Origin: an uncultured Eubacteriales bacterium
GTDB lineage: Bacteria; Bacillota; Clostridia; Oscillospirales; CAG-272
Reading direction: 5' to 3'
DNA length: 17,276 nucleotides
Assembly: GCA_902462015.1 (NCBI GenBank)
Contig: CABPZV010000024.1
Span: 1 to 17,276, forward strand
Each line of letters starts with the position of its first letter. Position 1 is the stretch's first letter. Shown one piece after another: positions 6,775-15,244 of this stretch. Both the position numbers and the translations under genes were made by a program. A model generated the notes under the pieces. That model was not told the DNA's origin and searched no databases. It saw only the letters and a list, made by a program, of their open reading frames with translations.

Positions 6775-8758
6775 TTGCAGCCACCTCGCTTCCAAGATAA
6801 TTCTCCGCCTGACGCCTGAACATAGCGGCATATTTTCCGCATCTGGACATCAGATCACTGTGCGTTCCCGTCTCGGCAATTCTGCCTTCCTCCATAAGGA
6901 TAACGCGGTCTGCAAGCACCGCAGAAGAAAGTCTATGCGAAATAAAAATTACGCTCCTACCCTTGGTCGCCTTTATCATATTTTCAAACATATTGTACTC
7001 GGCAATCGGATCGAGCGCACTCGACGGCTCGTCAAGCAAAACAAACGGACTGTCGCTTGCGAATACTCTTGCAAGAGAAAGCTTCTGCTGCTCTCCAAGT
7101 GACAGAACCGCCCCCTTGTCGTCAAATTCACGCGTAAGCACGGTATCAATACCGCGCTCAAGCCTGTTTACCCTCTCCAAGACGCCGCTCGCCGACAAGG
7201 CCGACTTTACAAGCTCCTCGTCCCCATCCCTTTCAGGACGCAGCAGAACATTTTCTTTGACACTGAGAGAAAACATTTTAAAATCCTGAAGAACGGTACT
7301 GAAGCAGTCCCTGTACGACATGAGAGTATATTCTTTAATATCCCGTCCGTTCATCGTTATCTCGCCAACTGTCGGGTCATAGAGCCGCAGAAGAAGCTTT
7401 ACAAGCGTAGTTTTACCCGAACCGTTGCTTCCTACCAGAGCAATACGTTCTCCGGGATTCAGATCAAAGCTGATGTCCTGCAGAACATCCTTATCGCTTC
7501 CGTCATATCTGAAGGATACATTATGTACACTAAGCCCGCCGCCCTCGCGCGGAGCCTCAAGCTTTCCGTTCTTGATTTTCGGTTCATAATCCAAAAAGCA
7601 GCGGACATCCTCCAAAAACAGTGAATGTTCTCCAAATTCCGCAAAATTCTGAACAAGATTATTTAGACAGAACGAAATTGTCCCGATTCCGCCGATAACG
7701 ACTATACAGTCACCGATTAACATTCCACCGTTTTTACTGCCAACGCACATGGCGCTCCAAACCGCATAAAGAGTTGCACCTAAAATCGTTACGATACGCA
7801 GTCCAAAGTTCTGAAAAAAACCATAAATTGCACTTCGTCTTCCATATTTATTTATAATCTTCCGGTACTCGTTATAACTCTCACGAAATTCACGCAGCAT
7901 ATTAATGTACATTCCGCCGACTCTCATCTCTTTGGCATATTCACCGAGATAGAAGGTTCTACGTACATATTCAATACGGCGATTTATGTTTTTCTTCTTT
8001 ATTTCCATATCATGATTCGCCACATTTTCAAGCCTTCTAAAAATACCGAGAACCAACGGAAATAAACCGAACAAAATAAGCCACGGATCAATTGTAAAGA
8101 GCAAAAGAGAATTTGCGGTGAGCGCAATTAACCTCGAAATCAAACGGTCAAGGGTGTACATTACGTTCATAATACGGTTATATGCCTCGTCCATGGCTCT
8201 TACATATTTGTCGTAAAATTCTGGATTCTCATAGCAGGCAAGGTCTGCCTCGGCAGACTTACGCAACAGCATTTTTTCTATATAAGCTCCGACAGCCCGT
8301 TCCTTAACAGGATTGATAACCTGCCAAAACCAGTTCATACCGGTATATGTAATTACGGTAACGATACCGAGAACCGAGACAAACAGCATTAAAGCTTTTA
8401 TATCTTCTCCTGCCTGTATCCCATTTACAATTTTCTGTAAAAGATAAGTCTCCGACAAAAATCCAAGTATTCCGTAAATAAATGAAGAGCCAAGATAAAT
8501 GATAAGATAGCTCGGAGACGACTTCCACAGAATTTTCAACGCAAATAAATTGTTCGCCACAGTTCGTTTTAATGGAAGTCTCTTCTTTTTTTCTTTTTTG
8601 TCTTTCTTTTTTCTCTTATCCGTATAGGCCGCATCGCCGGCCAATTTTTTTCTGTCTTCCTTAGACGATTTGCGTCTCCTGTTCTTGATCCCCTTTCTTG
8701 CTTTACCGCGTGTTCCTTCATTAATGTCATTTTCAGCGCTTTTCTGTTTTTCTTTCAT
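6767..8758 (-). CDS. ABC exporter half-transporter with a basic N-terminal extension, first subunit of a heterodimer
   Basis: A 663-residue fused transmembrane and ATPase subunit. Residues 1-65 are a hydrophilic tail dense in Lys and Arg, absent from typical members, and would lie in the cytoplasm. Hydrophobic segments run from about 82 to 365. ATPase motifs are Walker A GSNGSGKT (443-450), Q491, signature LSLGE (552-556, with Leu in place of the usual Gly), Walker B FVLLDE (572-577) and H608. The altered signature motif fits a heterodimer in which the two ATP sites differ. The gene follows a perfect consensus promoter at 8899-8927. The ATG at 8758 is preceded by AAAGG at the long spacing of 13 bases, so translation may be modest; the frame is closed by a stop upstream, and no better start is seen. 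It is paired with the gene starting at 6774. Confidence 0.93.
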   Translation of the reverse strand: MKEKQKSAENDINEGTRGKARKGIKNRRRKSSKEDRKKLAGDAAYTDKRKKKDKKEKKKRLPLKRTVANNLFALKILWKSSPSYLIIYLGSSFIYGILGFLSETYLLQKIVNGIQAGEDIKALMLFVSVLGIVTVITYTGMNWFWQVINPVKERAVGAYIEKMLLRKSAEADLACYENPEFYDKYVRAMDEAYNRIMNVMYTLDRLISRLIALTANSLLLFTIDPWLILFGLFPLVLGIFRRLENVANHDMEIKKKNINRRIEYVRRTFYLGEYAKEMRVGGMYINMLREFRESYNEYRKIINKYGRRSAIYGFFQNFGLRIVTILGATLYAVWSAMCVGSKNGGMLIGDCIVVIGGIGTISFCLNNLVQNFAEFGEHSLFLEDVRCFLDYEPKIKNGKLEAPREGGGLSVHNVSFRYDGSDKDVLQDISFDLNPGERIALVGSNGSGKTTLVKLLLRLYDPTVGEITMNGRDIKEYTLMSYRDCFSTVLQDFKMFSLSVKENVLLRPERDGDEELVKSALSASGVLERVNRLERGIDTVLTREFDDKGAVLSLGEQQKLSLARVFASDSPFVLLDEPSSALDPIAEYNMFENMIKATKGRSVIFISHRLSSAVLADRVILMEEGRIAETGTHSDLMSRCGKYAAMFRRQAENYLGSEVAAND

Positions 8759-8890
8759 GTCATTAACCGTACCTTTCGTAATTGAAGATAAATATTACTG
8801 CCAAATTTTTGCCGGAAGGCGAAGACAACTGCTGTTTCTTTTTAACCACCTCTTTCAAACGTGCAATTGTTGTCAAAATATAAACAATAC
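8759..8890 (-). promoter_or_regulatory. Leader of the ABC operon with a possible structure
   Basis: About 130 untranslated bases separate the predicted transcription start from the ATG at 8758. Two arms, GACAAC (minus 8874-8869) and GTTGTC (minus 8829-8824), could pair. Their loop holds a strong Shine-Dalgarno-like sequence AGAGGTGG (minus 8853-8846) with no ATG behind it. No known riboswitch pattern is recognised. The function, if any, is unknown. Confidence 0.3.
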
Positions 8891-8898
8891 TTGTATGC

Positions 8899-8927
8899 AT
8901 TATATCTTATATTATAAAAATTGTCAA
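8899..8927 (-). promoter_or_regulatory. Perfect consensus sigma-A promoter of the ABC exporter operon
   Basis: On the minus strand TTGACA (8927-8922), a 17-base A/T-rich spacer and TATAAT (8904-8899) match the consensus at every position. It is the only strong promoter between the capsule terminator and the ABC genes. It implies high basal expression unless a repressor acts here. Confidence 0.88.
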
Positions 8928-8997
8928 CCTAAATTTTGAAAAAGATCAAAAAAATGTGCTTTGTATTGGATAGCAATCAGAGAATATGCCAATATAC

Positions 8998-9039
8998 AAA
9001 AATATACCGCAAATCATTTCAATTATGATTCGCGGTATA
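8998..9039 (-). terminator. Intrinsic terminator of the polysaccharide operon
   Basis: On the minus strand a 15-base stem with one A/G mismatch position (arms 9039-9025 and 9017-9003, core GCGGTATA pairing with TATACCGC) closes a 7-base loop and is followed by five Ts (9002-8998). It begins 22 bases after the stop of the dehydratase gene and marks the end of the capsule operon. The rest of 8759-9061 holds the ABC promoter and leader; I see no gene in it. Confidence 0.85.
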
Positions 9040-9061
9040 GCAGTATATTCAAAATCAAGCA

Positions 9062-10117
9062 TTAGCATCTATATTTCATATTCTTTGCAAGTTCTTCCTG
9101 AATATAAGCAAGGGAAGCAATCTTCTTTTTCGTCTCCTCAACGCTTAAAAGCCTTGTATTATTAGAGTTAAACTCGGTAAGCGTATTTCTTTCCGTGTTT
9201 CCCTGATTAAAGTATTTATCATAATTAAGGCCACGCTTATCACACGGAACGCGATAAAAATTTCCCAAGTCGACAGCATGTGCGCATTCTTCATTTGTAA
9301 GAAGCGTTTCATACATCTTTTCGCCATGACGAATACCGATTACCTTGATGTTGTTCTTGTCTCCACCGAACAGATCGCAAACAGCCTCGGCCTGCGTCCT
9401 GATAGTACATGCCGGAGCTTTCTGGACAAGTATGTCGCCGCTTTCTCCATGTTCAAACGCAAACAAAACAAGGTCAACTGCTTCATCAAGGGACATAATG
9501 AAACGCGTCATGCGACCGTCGGTAATTGTTATTGGCTGCCCGGCGCGGATCTGATCGATCCAAAGAGGAATTACCGAACCGCGTGAACACATAACGTTTC
9601 CGTATCGCGTACAGCATATCTTAGTCTTGTCTGGTGAAACGGTTCTCGACTTAGCTACGATAACCTTCTCCATCATCGCCTTGCTTGTCCCCATTGCATT
9701 AACAGGATAAGCCGCCTTATCGGTAGAAAGGCAGACAACGTTTTTTACTCCGGCCTCAATCGCGGCGGTCAGTACATTTTCGGTGCCGAGAACATTAGTT
9801 TTTACCGCCTCAATCGGAAAAAATTCACATGACGGAACCTGTTTCAGCGCCGCTGCATGAAATATGTAATCAACGCCGTGCAGGGCATTGCGCACCGACT
9901 GAATATCGCGCACATCTCCGATGTAGAACTTAATCTTCTCCGACATCTCCGGCATTTTAACCTGAAATTCGTGACGCATATCATCCTGCTTCTTCTCATC
10001 GCGTGAAAAAATACGAATTTCTTCAATATCCGTGCGAAGAAAACGGTTTAGTGCGGCATTGCCAAACGATCCGGTACCACCGGTGATCAAAAGAGTTTTT
10101 TCGAAAAAAGTAGACAT
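9062..10117 (-). CDS. capE: UDP-N-acetylglucosamine 4,6-dehydratase (5-epimerizing), CapE/FnlA type
   Basis: Predicted to convert UDP-GlcNAc to a 4-keto-6-deoxy sugar nucleotide, the first step towards UDP-L-FucNAc or related 6-deoxy amino sugars of capsules. The 351-residue short-chain dehydrogenase/reductase has the NAD(P)-binding GGTGSFG (13-19), then FSRDEKKQDDMR (37-48), AALKQVPSCEFFP (89-101), STDKAAYPVNAMGTSK (131-146) and RHGEKMYE (263-270). M142 and K146 take the YxxxK position, as I recall for CapE-type enzymes. The ATG at 10117, 4 bases after the dehydrogenase stop, fits the family N-terminus; the longer frame to 10216 overlaps that gene. Base composition is host-like (28 G+C of 60 at 9601-9660), unlike the genes upstream. 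The usual partners CapF/CapG (FnlB/FnlC) are not in the window. It is the last gene before the terminator. Confidence 0.92.
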   Translation of the reverse strand: MSTFFEKTLLITGGTGSFGNAALNRFLRTDIEEIRIFSRDEKKQDDMRHEFQVKMPEMSEKIKFYIGDVRDIQSVRNALHGVDYIFHAAALKQVPSCEFFPIEAVKTNVLGTENVLTAAIEAGVKNVVCLSTDKAAYPVNAMGTSKAMMEKVIVAKSRTVSPDKTKICCTRYGNVMCSRGSVIPLWIDQIRAGQPITITDGRMTRFIMSLDEAVDLVLFAFEHGESGDILVQKAPACTIRTQAEAVCDLFGGDKNNIKVIGIRHGEKMYETLLTNEECAHAVDLGNFYRVPCDKRGLNYDKYFNQGNTERNTLTEFNSNNTRLLSVEETKKKIASLAYIQEELAKNMKYRC

Positions 10118-10121
10118 ACAA

Positions 10122-11444
10122 TCATAATCTCCAATATCTATACCCACTTGCATTAACAACGTCTTTATCAAGTATACTTTTAACATCAATAATAACTTTT
10201 TCATCATTTTCTGCAACCAAGAAAAATTTATCTAAATCATCTATGTGCATTCTTTTAAAATCATTATGTGAGACAGCAAGTATAATGCAGTCAACATTCT
10301 TAACATCAGACAAAACAGACAATTTTAATCCATATTCATTAATAGCATCTGTTTCATTTACCCATGGGTCAACAACAATTGGATTGATATTATATTCCTT
10401 TAATCTATTTATAATATCCACCACCTTACTATTCCGGATGTCAGGGCAATTCTCTTTAAACGACAATCCAAAAATAGCAACTTTAGCATTTTTAGGTGTT
10501 TTCCCAGCAAGAATTATCTGTTTGATTGTTGCATCAGCAACAAATGCTCCCATTCCATCGTTTACTTTACGTCCTGAAAGAATAATTTGACTATGATAAC
10601 CAAGTCTCTCCGCTTCATATGTAAAATAGTAAGGATCAACTCCAATACAGTGTCCTCCAACTAGACCAGGGCGAAATCCCAATGCATTCCATTTTGTATT
10701 CATACCGTCTACAACCTCAGCGGTATCAATATTCATGCGATCAAAAACCATAGAAAGTTCATTCATAAAAGCTATATTAATATCTCTCTGACTATTCTCT
10801 ACTACTTTTATAGCTTCTGCCGTCTTTATCGTAGAAACAGGATATGTTCCTACCTTGATTACCATATCATATACATTCTTTATCTCCTCTAATGAATCGG
10901 CATCCATTCCGGAAACAATTTTTTTTATATTTTCTAATCTATGTATTTTATCTCCTGGATTAATCCGCTCCGGCGAATAACCTATTTTAAAATCTACACC
11001 ACACTTCAGTCCAGATTCCGTTTCGAGAATTGGCAAGCAAACATCTTCGGTAACTCCAGGATACACAGTAGACTCAAACACTACAATAGAACCTTTGACT
11101 AAATTTTCCCCTAAAATCTTACTTGCACGTATGACTGGAGTAAGATCTGGAGTGTGGTCTTGATTAACCGGAGTAGGCACAGCAATAATATGAAATTTAG
11201 CTTTTTGCAATTCAGTCGGATCATATGTAAATTTAACCGATGTATTTTTTATTATTTCATTTCCAACTTCATTTGTCGAATCAATCCCTGATTTATATAA
11301 TTCGATTTTTTTTTGGTTCAAATCGAATCCAATTACATTGACACCTTCCTTCGCAAAAGCAACTGCAATAGGCATGCCTACATATCCCAATCCGATTAAA
11401 GATAAGTTTTCCTCTCCAGATCTAATTTTTTCATATAATGACAT
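10122..11444 (-). CDS. tviB: UDP-N-acetyl-hexosamine 6-dehydrogenase, TviB/WbpA family
   Basis: NAD-dependent enzyme predicted to oxidise C6 of UDP-GlcNAc or UDP-GalNAc to the uronic acid, giving an acidic sugar for the surface polymer. The 440-residue product shows the Rossmann motif GLGYVGMP (18-25), ESTVYPGVTED (124-134), KTAEAIKVVENSQRDINIAF (207-226) and the catalytic cysteine C266 in GGHCIGVDPYY. The C-terminal UDP-binding domain includes GLSFKENCPDIRNSK (326-340). Length is normal and key residues are intact. The ribosome binding site AAAGGAG lies about 6 bases before the ATG and overlaps the stop region of the preceding acyltransferase gene. Substrate choice between GlcNAc and GalNAc cannot be read from sequence alone. 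Base composition is A+T-rich (21 G+C of 60 at 10861-10920), marking the left end of the A+T-rich cassette. Confidence 0.92.
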   Translation of the reverse strand: MSLYEKIRSGEENLSLIGLGYVGMPIAVAFAKEGVNVIGFDLNQKKIELYKSGIDSTNEVGNEIIKNTSVKFTYDPTELQKAKFHIIAVPTPVNQDHTPDLTPVIRASKILGENLVKGSIVVFESTVYPGVTEDVCLPILETESGLKCGVDFKIGYSPERINPGDKIHRLENIKKIVSGMDADSLEEIKNVYDMVIKVGTYPVSTIKTAEAIKVVENSQRDINIAFMNELSMVFDRMNIDTAEVVDGMNTKWNALGFRPGLVGGHCIGVDPYYFTYEAERLGYHSQIILSGRKVNDGMGAFVADATIKQIILAGKTPKNAKVAIFGLSFKENCPDIRNSKVVDIINRLKEYNINPIVVDPWVNETDAINEYGLKLSVLSDVKNVDCIILAVSHNDFKRMHIDDLDKFFLVAENDEKVIIDVKSILDKDVVNASGYRYWRL

Positions 11445-11455
11445 ACTTTTCTCCT

Positions 11456-12022
11456 TTATCTTCTATTCATAATCAAATTTTCCAAATTTTTAACCTTTGT
11501 TAATGCTATTTTAAGATCATTTTTCCACCATTCCGATTCATTTATCACATCTATATCTTCCTGTGAAAATCGATATTTTATAACTTTGGCCGGTATTCCA
11601 ACGACAATTGCATATGGCGGCACATCATGCGTAACAACCGCACTTGCTCCAATAACAGCCCCGTTTCCTATATGAACCCCTTGCATTACAACCGCATTTG
11701 CTCCTATCCACACATCATTTTCTATTATAGCGGAAACATGATTTAAAGAGTATCCAAAATTTTCAGAACAAATTTTTTGGCAAGTAGTTATATATGCGAG
11801 CGCATGTTGTGATTGCGCAATTTTTACATCTGGTGCAAATGAACAATAGTTACCTATTTTTACATTTCCAATCATAGTGCGATCTCCAAAATAATTATGG
11901 TTACCAATAACTGCAGCTGAAGTAACTATTACATTCGGTCTGAACTTATTACCCTTTCCAACTTTCCCAAGTACACATCTTCTAAATTTAATACACTGTA
12001 ATATTTTTCTTATTTTATTCAT
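11456..12022 (-). CDS. Hexapeptide-repeat acyltransferase, CatB/xenobiotic-acetyltransferase-like
   Basis: A 188-residue left-handed beta-helix acyltransferase that probably O- or N-acetylates a sugar of the capsule, most likely from acetyl-CoA. Hexapeptide repeats run from about residue 30 to 65 and resume at 104-135 ([20 protein letters not shown]). Between them a loop contains the likely catalytic histidine H73 in SQHALAY. The end of the helix, [18 protein letters not shown], is the common C-terminal pattern of the CatB and Vat group. Capsule loci often carry such enzymes; drug acetylation is less likely in this context. AAAGGA lies about 6 bases before the ATG. The gene begins 13 bases after the neighbouring acyltransferase ends and stops 11 bases before the dehydrogenase gene. 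Confidence 0.88.
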   Translation of the reverse strand: MNKIRKILQCIKFRRCVLGKVGKGNKFRPNVIVTSAAVIGNHNYFGDRTMIGNVKIGNYCSFAPDVKIAQSQHALAYITTCQKICSENFGYSLNHVSAIIENDVWIGANAVVMQGVHIGNGAVIGASAVVTHDVPPYAIVVGIPAKVIKYRFSQEDIDVINESEWWKNDLKIALTKVKNLENLIMNRR

Positions 12023-12035
12023 ACATATCCTTTTT

Positions 12036-12569
12036 TCAAAACTTTTTCCTTTCTAACCATTCACTTGTTTTCTTTACAACTACAGCTGGATTTCCCATAA
12101 CAACAGAATTGTCCGGAATCTTTCCGCGCACTACGCTCCCCCCCCCGATAAGAACATTAGAGCCTATATCGGATCCTGGTAGAATAAATGATCGTGCACC
12201 TATAAATGTATGTTTACCTACATGAATAGGATGCAATCTCTTTAATCTATTAATTCTATATTCGTTTTCCAATTCTTCCATATTAGTTAATTCAAGTCCT
12301 TTATATACGGTGTTCATGGAAAAATCATGTGTAAGAAATATTACATCTCTTGAAATAGAACAGCCATCTTCTAATGTAATTAAACCATAATCAGAACCGT
12401 CAAAATACACATCCGGGTGAATATAAAAAGGAGTGCCGATTATATTCATTCCTAATTTTTTGTAATGCTTCACTATCATTTTTTGATAAAAATTATTACT
12501 TACGTACGCAAATGGTTTCAAACATTTACGATGTATTACGTAAATCGCCTTTTTTATTCTATTATCCAT
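12036..12569 (-). CDS. Hexapeptide-repeat O-acetyltransferase (WcaF/LacA-like) with a G9 tract
   Basis: A 177-residue left-handed beta-helix acyltransferase, predicted to add acetyl groups to a capsule sugar. It shows HPDVYFDG (51-58), the likely catalytic histidine H81 in THDFS, repeats [20 protein letters not shown] (116-135) and the C-terminal pattern [13 protein letters not shown] run of nine G (minus strand; plus 12138-12146) encodes G142-G144 in the last coils. Loss of one G puts a TAG stop three codons later; gain of one G gives about 26 altered residues and then a TGA. The frame as read here is intact. The gene starts 9 bases after the flippase stop. It is a different subgroup from the adjacent acyltransferase, so two positions on the polymer may be acetylated. 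Confidence 0.87.
   Translation of the reverse strand: MDNRIKKAIYVIHRKCLKPFAYVSNNFYQKMIVKHYKKLGMNIIGTPFYIHPDVYFDGSDYGLITLEDGCSISRDVIFLTHDFSMNTVYKGLELTNMEELENEYRINRLKRLHPIHVGKHTFIGARSFILPGSDIGSNVLIGGGSVVRGKIPDNSVVMGNPAVVVKKTSEWLERKKF
12138..12146. repeat. Nine-base poly-G/poly-C tract inside an acyltransferase gene
   Basis: Nine Cs on the plus strand, nine Gs in the coding sense, in an A+T-rich gene. Tracts of this kind in surface-structure genes are known sites of slipped-strand phase variation in other bacteria. Here that is an inference. Confidence 0.9.
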
Positions 12570-12578
12570 TTTATTTTC

Positions 12579-13979
12579 TCACTTTTTTATCATTTCTCTA
12601 ATAATATCTTTATAAAATATACAGGTAATAGCACTGTAAAGAATAATATATCCAAACATTCCCAAGATAACTTTCTCCACGCATGAGCAAATATAGAAGC
12701 TAAACATTATTAATAGTAAGTAACAAAAATTTTTTTCAGAAGAAACATTATACTTATTTTTTAGCATTTTCTCAGTAATTAAATACCAAATCAGCATTAT
12801 TATAACTGATGCGTAAGATATACTTTCCATAGTACCAAATGTATAATAAGCAACTAAATTTGAAATTACCGATAAAAATAAAATAGCTATACTTTTTCTA
12901 AAAAAATAAAAATTAAGGTTCAACACTTTATAATAATTATGCATAACTATACTTATCGAACAACTGATCATAAGACCAGGGATTATAACTCTAAAAATCG
13001 GAATTGATGAGATATACAAAGGCAAAAAATGTCTTACAAACAATCGCAGCGGAAAATACACACATCCCATTCCGCTTACCAATATGCTTACATACCCTAT
13101 ATTTTTCTTATATGAAATTAAAAATATTTCTTCTTCTTTTTGTTTAAACATTGAAAACATTACAACCGCAACTGAAGTTACAATTGTTGATATCAAAGTT
13201 AAAAGACTATATGCAAATGAATAAATTGCATAATCATTCGTCTCAAAAAAAATCAAGACAATTTGTCTATCTAAAGATAATATTAGACTGGCAATAATAT
13301 TGGACAAACAAAGTGGAAATCCGACTTTTACTATATTTTTTATCTCCGAAATATGTATTTTTCCATTTCCTATAGATATACTTCTATATGTATATATATA
13401 CCAAATTAAAAGAATAATATTAATAAAAGTCAAAAATATTATATATATTTCATAACCAATAAAAAAATAGTTTAATTTGTACAGACAAAACATAATCAGA
13501 ACCGCAAATAACATAAATACTGATTTTACCACGTTTCTAATTGATAGCTCTGTAAACCTCTGAATTGCCTGAGATAAGTATTGAAACAAATTTGTTATAT
13601 TTACTATTAATATATTTATCGCTAAAGCAATACCAATAAACTTTGTATTATCCGGCAATAAACTAATACTAAAAACAAATACTAAGATAACAAACAATGA
13701 TTGAAGAACAAGTAATGACTTAAAATATCCGGAAAATTCCTCTCTTTTTATGTCATTCAAATCTTTCCCACCATATTTTATATATATACCTTCAACTATC
13801 CCAAATTGTAGAACTATTATATAAGTAGAATATAAATTATAAATCTTATAGCATCCATAGTCTTCCAAAGAAAATATTTTAGGCAAAACAAAACTCGTAA
13901 CAATACCTGCTAGTAGCAGTGTAAAATTACTCAAAACTACTTTTGCAATATTTATAACATTCTTATAGTTTACTCTCAT
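12579..13979 (-). CDS. wzx: Wzx-like oligosaccharide flippase
   Basis: A 466-residue polytopic membrane protein of the polysaccharide transporter (MOP) superfamily, predicted to flip lipid-linked repeat units across the cytoplasmic membrane. The N-terminal segment, with FTLLLAGIVTSFVLPKIFS (about 18-37) and LEDYGCYKIYNLYSTYI following, is typical of this family. About a dozen hydrophobic segments span the chain, with a basic loop around EEFSGYF. Family sequence identity is always low, so the call rests on topology, N-terminal pattern and neighbours. It overlaps the polymerase gene by 17 bases, so translation may be coupled; its ribosome binding site is weak. Codons are strongly A/T-ending, as in the polymerase. 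Confidence 0.88.
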   Translation of the reverse strand: MRVNYKNVINIAKVVLSNFTLLLAGIVTSFVLPKIFSLEDYGCYKIYNLYSTYIIVLQFGIVEGIYIKYGGKDLNDIKREEFSGYFKSLLVLQSLFVILVFVFSISLLPDNTKFIGIALAINILIVNITNLFQYLSQAIQRFTELSIRNVVKSVFMLFAVLIMFCLYKLNYFFIGYEIYIIFLTFINIILLIWYIYTYRSISIGNGKIHISEIKNIVKVGFPLCLSNIIASLILSLDRQIVLIFFETNDYAIYSFAYSLLTLISTIVTSVAVVMFSMFKQKEEEIFLISYKKNIGYVSILVSGMGCVYFPLRLFVRHFLPLYISSIPIFRVIIPGLMISCSISIVMHNYYKVLNLNFYFFRKSIAILFLSVISNLVAYYTFGTMESISYASVIIMLIWYLITEKMLKNKYNVSSEKNFCYLLLIMFSFYICSCVEKVILGMFGYIILYSAITCIFYKDIIREMIKK

Positions 13980-15240
13980 ACACTATTTCTCTATAATACT
14001 TTCGTTTAAATCCATGGTTAATATCAAGAAGTAAAGTCATTATGCATAATGTTACAAATCCTTGATTAAATAATACCAATGGAGTATCAGCTATCCAACT
14101 ACCAAGTACTACAAATTTAGCACTATATAAAAATATTCTAATCTTTGTTGCAGGATGTAAACAAAATTTATAGTATAATTTATGATATAAAAATCCCATA
14201 ATTAATGGCATAATTACAATTCCAATAAATCCAAAATTATAGTATGCAGATCCCCATATACATGGAGGTGCGGTTCCTCTCGTACTTCCATACATTACAT
14301 CAAAGATAACATAAGATAATTGAACATATGAGTTTTTTCCCGGAAAAATATCCATAAAAGACAAAAACCAATCTTTTCCCCACTGAATATTCTGCGTACA
14401 TATAAATCGAAATGCGACAACAGCACATTTTTGATTATCATCAAATATTCTTTGTAAGATTGCTTGAACTAAATCACCATCACTTCCAACTCGTCCATTA
14501 AATATAGTCATCGTAGCAAACAAAACAATAGCTCCAAATCCAATAATAACAATTTTTTTTAATATTTTTTTTTCTCGATATATTTGATATAAATAAAACA
14601 ATGCTACTAAAAATATTAGAACAAACATAACAAATCCGCCACGTTGTCCAGTGCCAAGAACAAATATAATCATTAAAGGAAATATAGCAATTCCAAATTT
14701 ATGTATTTTTTTGTCTTCCTTATATATTGTTAAAAACGCACATAAAATCGGCAAAATTATAACTCTAAATTGATATATATATCCAATTCCTTGTACATTA
14801 TTTAACGCTATTCTTGAATTGGTGAAATTATCTTGTGAACCAGTACCAATAGATTTCAAAATCATAAAAAAAACGTTATAACCAGAACTTAGGAATAAAT
14901 ACATACAAGCCATCACAGAAATAGTTATCAACAAAATAATTAATTTTTTTTGATTATGAGATAATTTATCATTTTCTGATAAACGTATCCTTCTATAATC
15001 AGCAATATACAAATGAGAAGATATCTCTGTCCCAAATATAAACATAACCAATGCTATTAAGTATATAAAAACTAATTTTCGGTCTGCAGAATACGTAAAA
15101 TCAGCATATGTAAGTATTCCTGAGAACATAAGAATTTGCATTCCAATAAATATAAAAGAGAGAGTAACAAATCTTTTTTTTACTGAATATATTTCATATA
15201 CAATAGCAATTGAATAATAAATAAAAATAATAATCTCCAT
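13963..15240 (-). CDS. wzy: Wzy-like O-antigen/capsule repeat-unit polymerase
   Basis: A 425-residue protein made almost wholly of hydrophobic segments (about 11), predicted to polymerise lipid-linked repeat units on the outer face of the membrane. The pattern FVLGTGQRGGFVMFVLIF in the middle and a large loop rich in polar residues before WGSAYYNFGFIGIVIMPLIM fit the oligosaccharide repeat-unit polymerase group. There is no sharp motif for this family; the call combines topology, length and position next to wzx. Start ATG at 15240, 4 bases after the end of the GT2 frame. Composition is extreme: 12 G+C of 60 at 14941-15000. Confidence 0.83.
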   Translation of the reverse strand: MEIIIFIYYSIAIVYEIYSVKKRFVTLSFIFIGMQILMFSGILTYADFTYSADRKLVFIYLIALVMFIFGTEISSHLYIADYRRIRLSENDKLSHNQKKLIILLITISVMACMYLFLSSGYNVFFMILKSIGTGSQDNFTNSRIALNNVQGIGYIYQFRVIILPILCAFLTIYKEDKKIHKFGIAIFPLMIIFVLGTGQRGGFVMFVLIFLVALFYLYQIYREKKILKKIVIIGFGAIVLFATMTIFNGRVGSDGDLVQAILQRIFDDNQKCAVVAFRFICTQNIQWGKDWFLSFMDIFPGKNSYVQLSYVIFDVMYGSTRGTAPPCIWGSAYYNFGFIGIVIMPLIMGFLYHKLYYKFCLHPATKIRIFLYSAKFVVLGSWIADTPLVLFNQGFVTLCIMTLLLDINHGFKRKYYREIVYESKL

Positions 15241-15244
15241 TATA

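Noticed and set aside
8763..8860. Leader-peptide frame upstream of the ABC operon (open to a TAA at 8765-8763)
   Set aside because: It has only TTG or GTG starts, none properly spaced from the AGAGGTGG, and its residues show no run of one amino acid typical of attenuator peptides.
10118..10216. N-terminal extension of the CapE-like protein by 33 residues
   Set aside because: The extension lies inside the end of the dehydrogenase gene and is unlike the family N-terminus. The ATG at 10117 gives the expected start.
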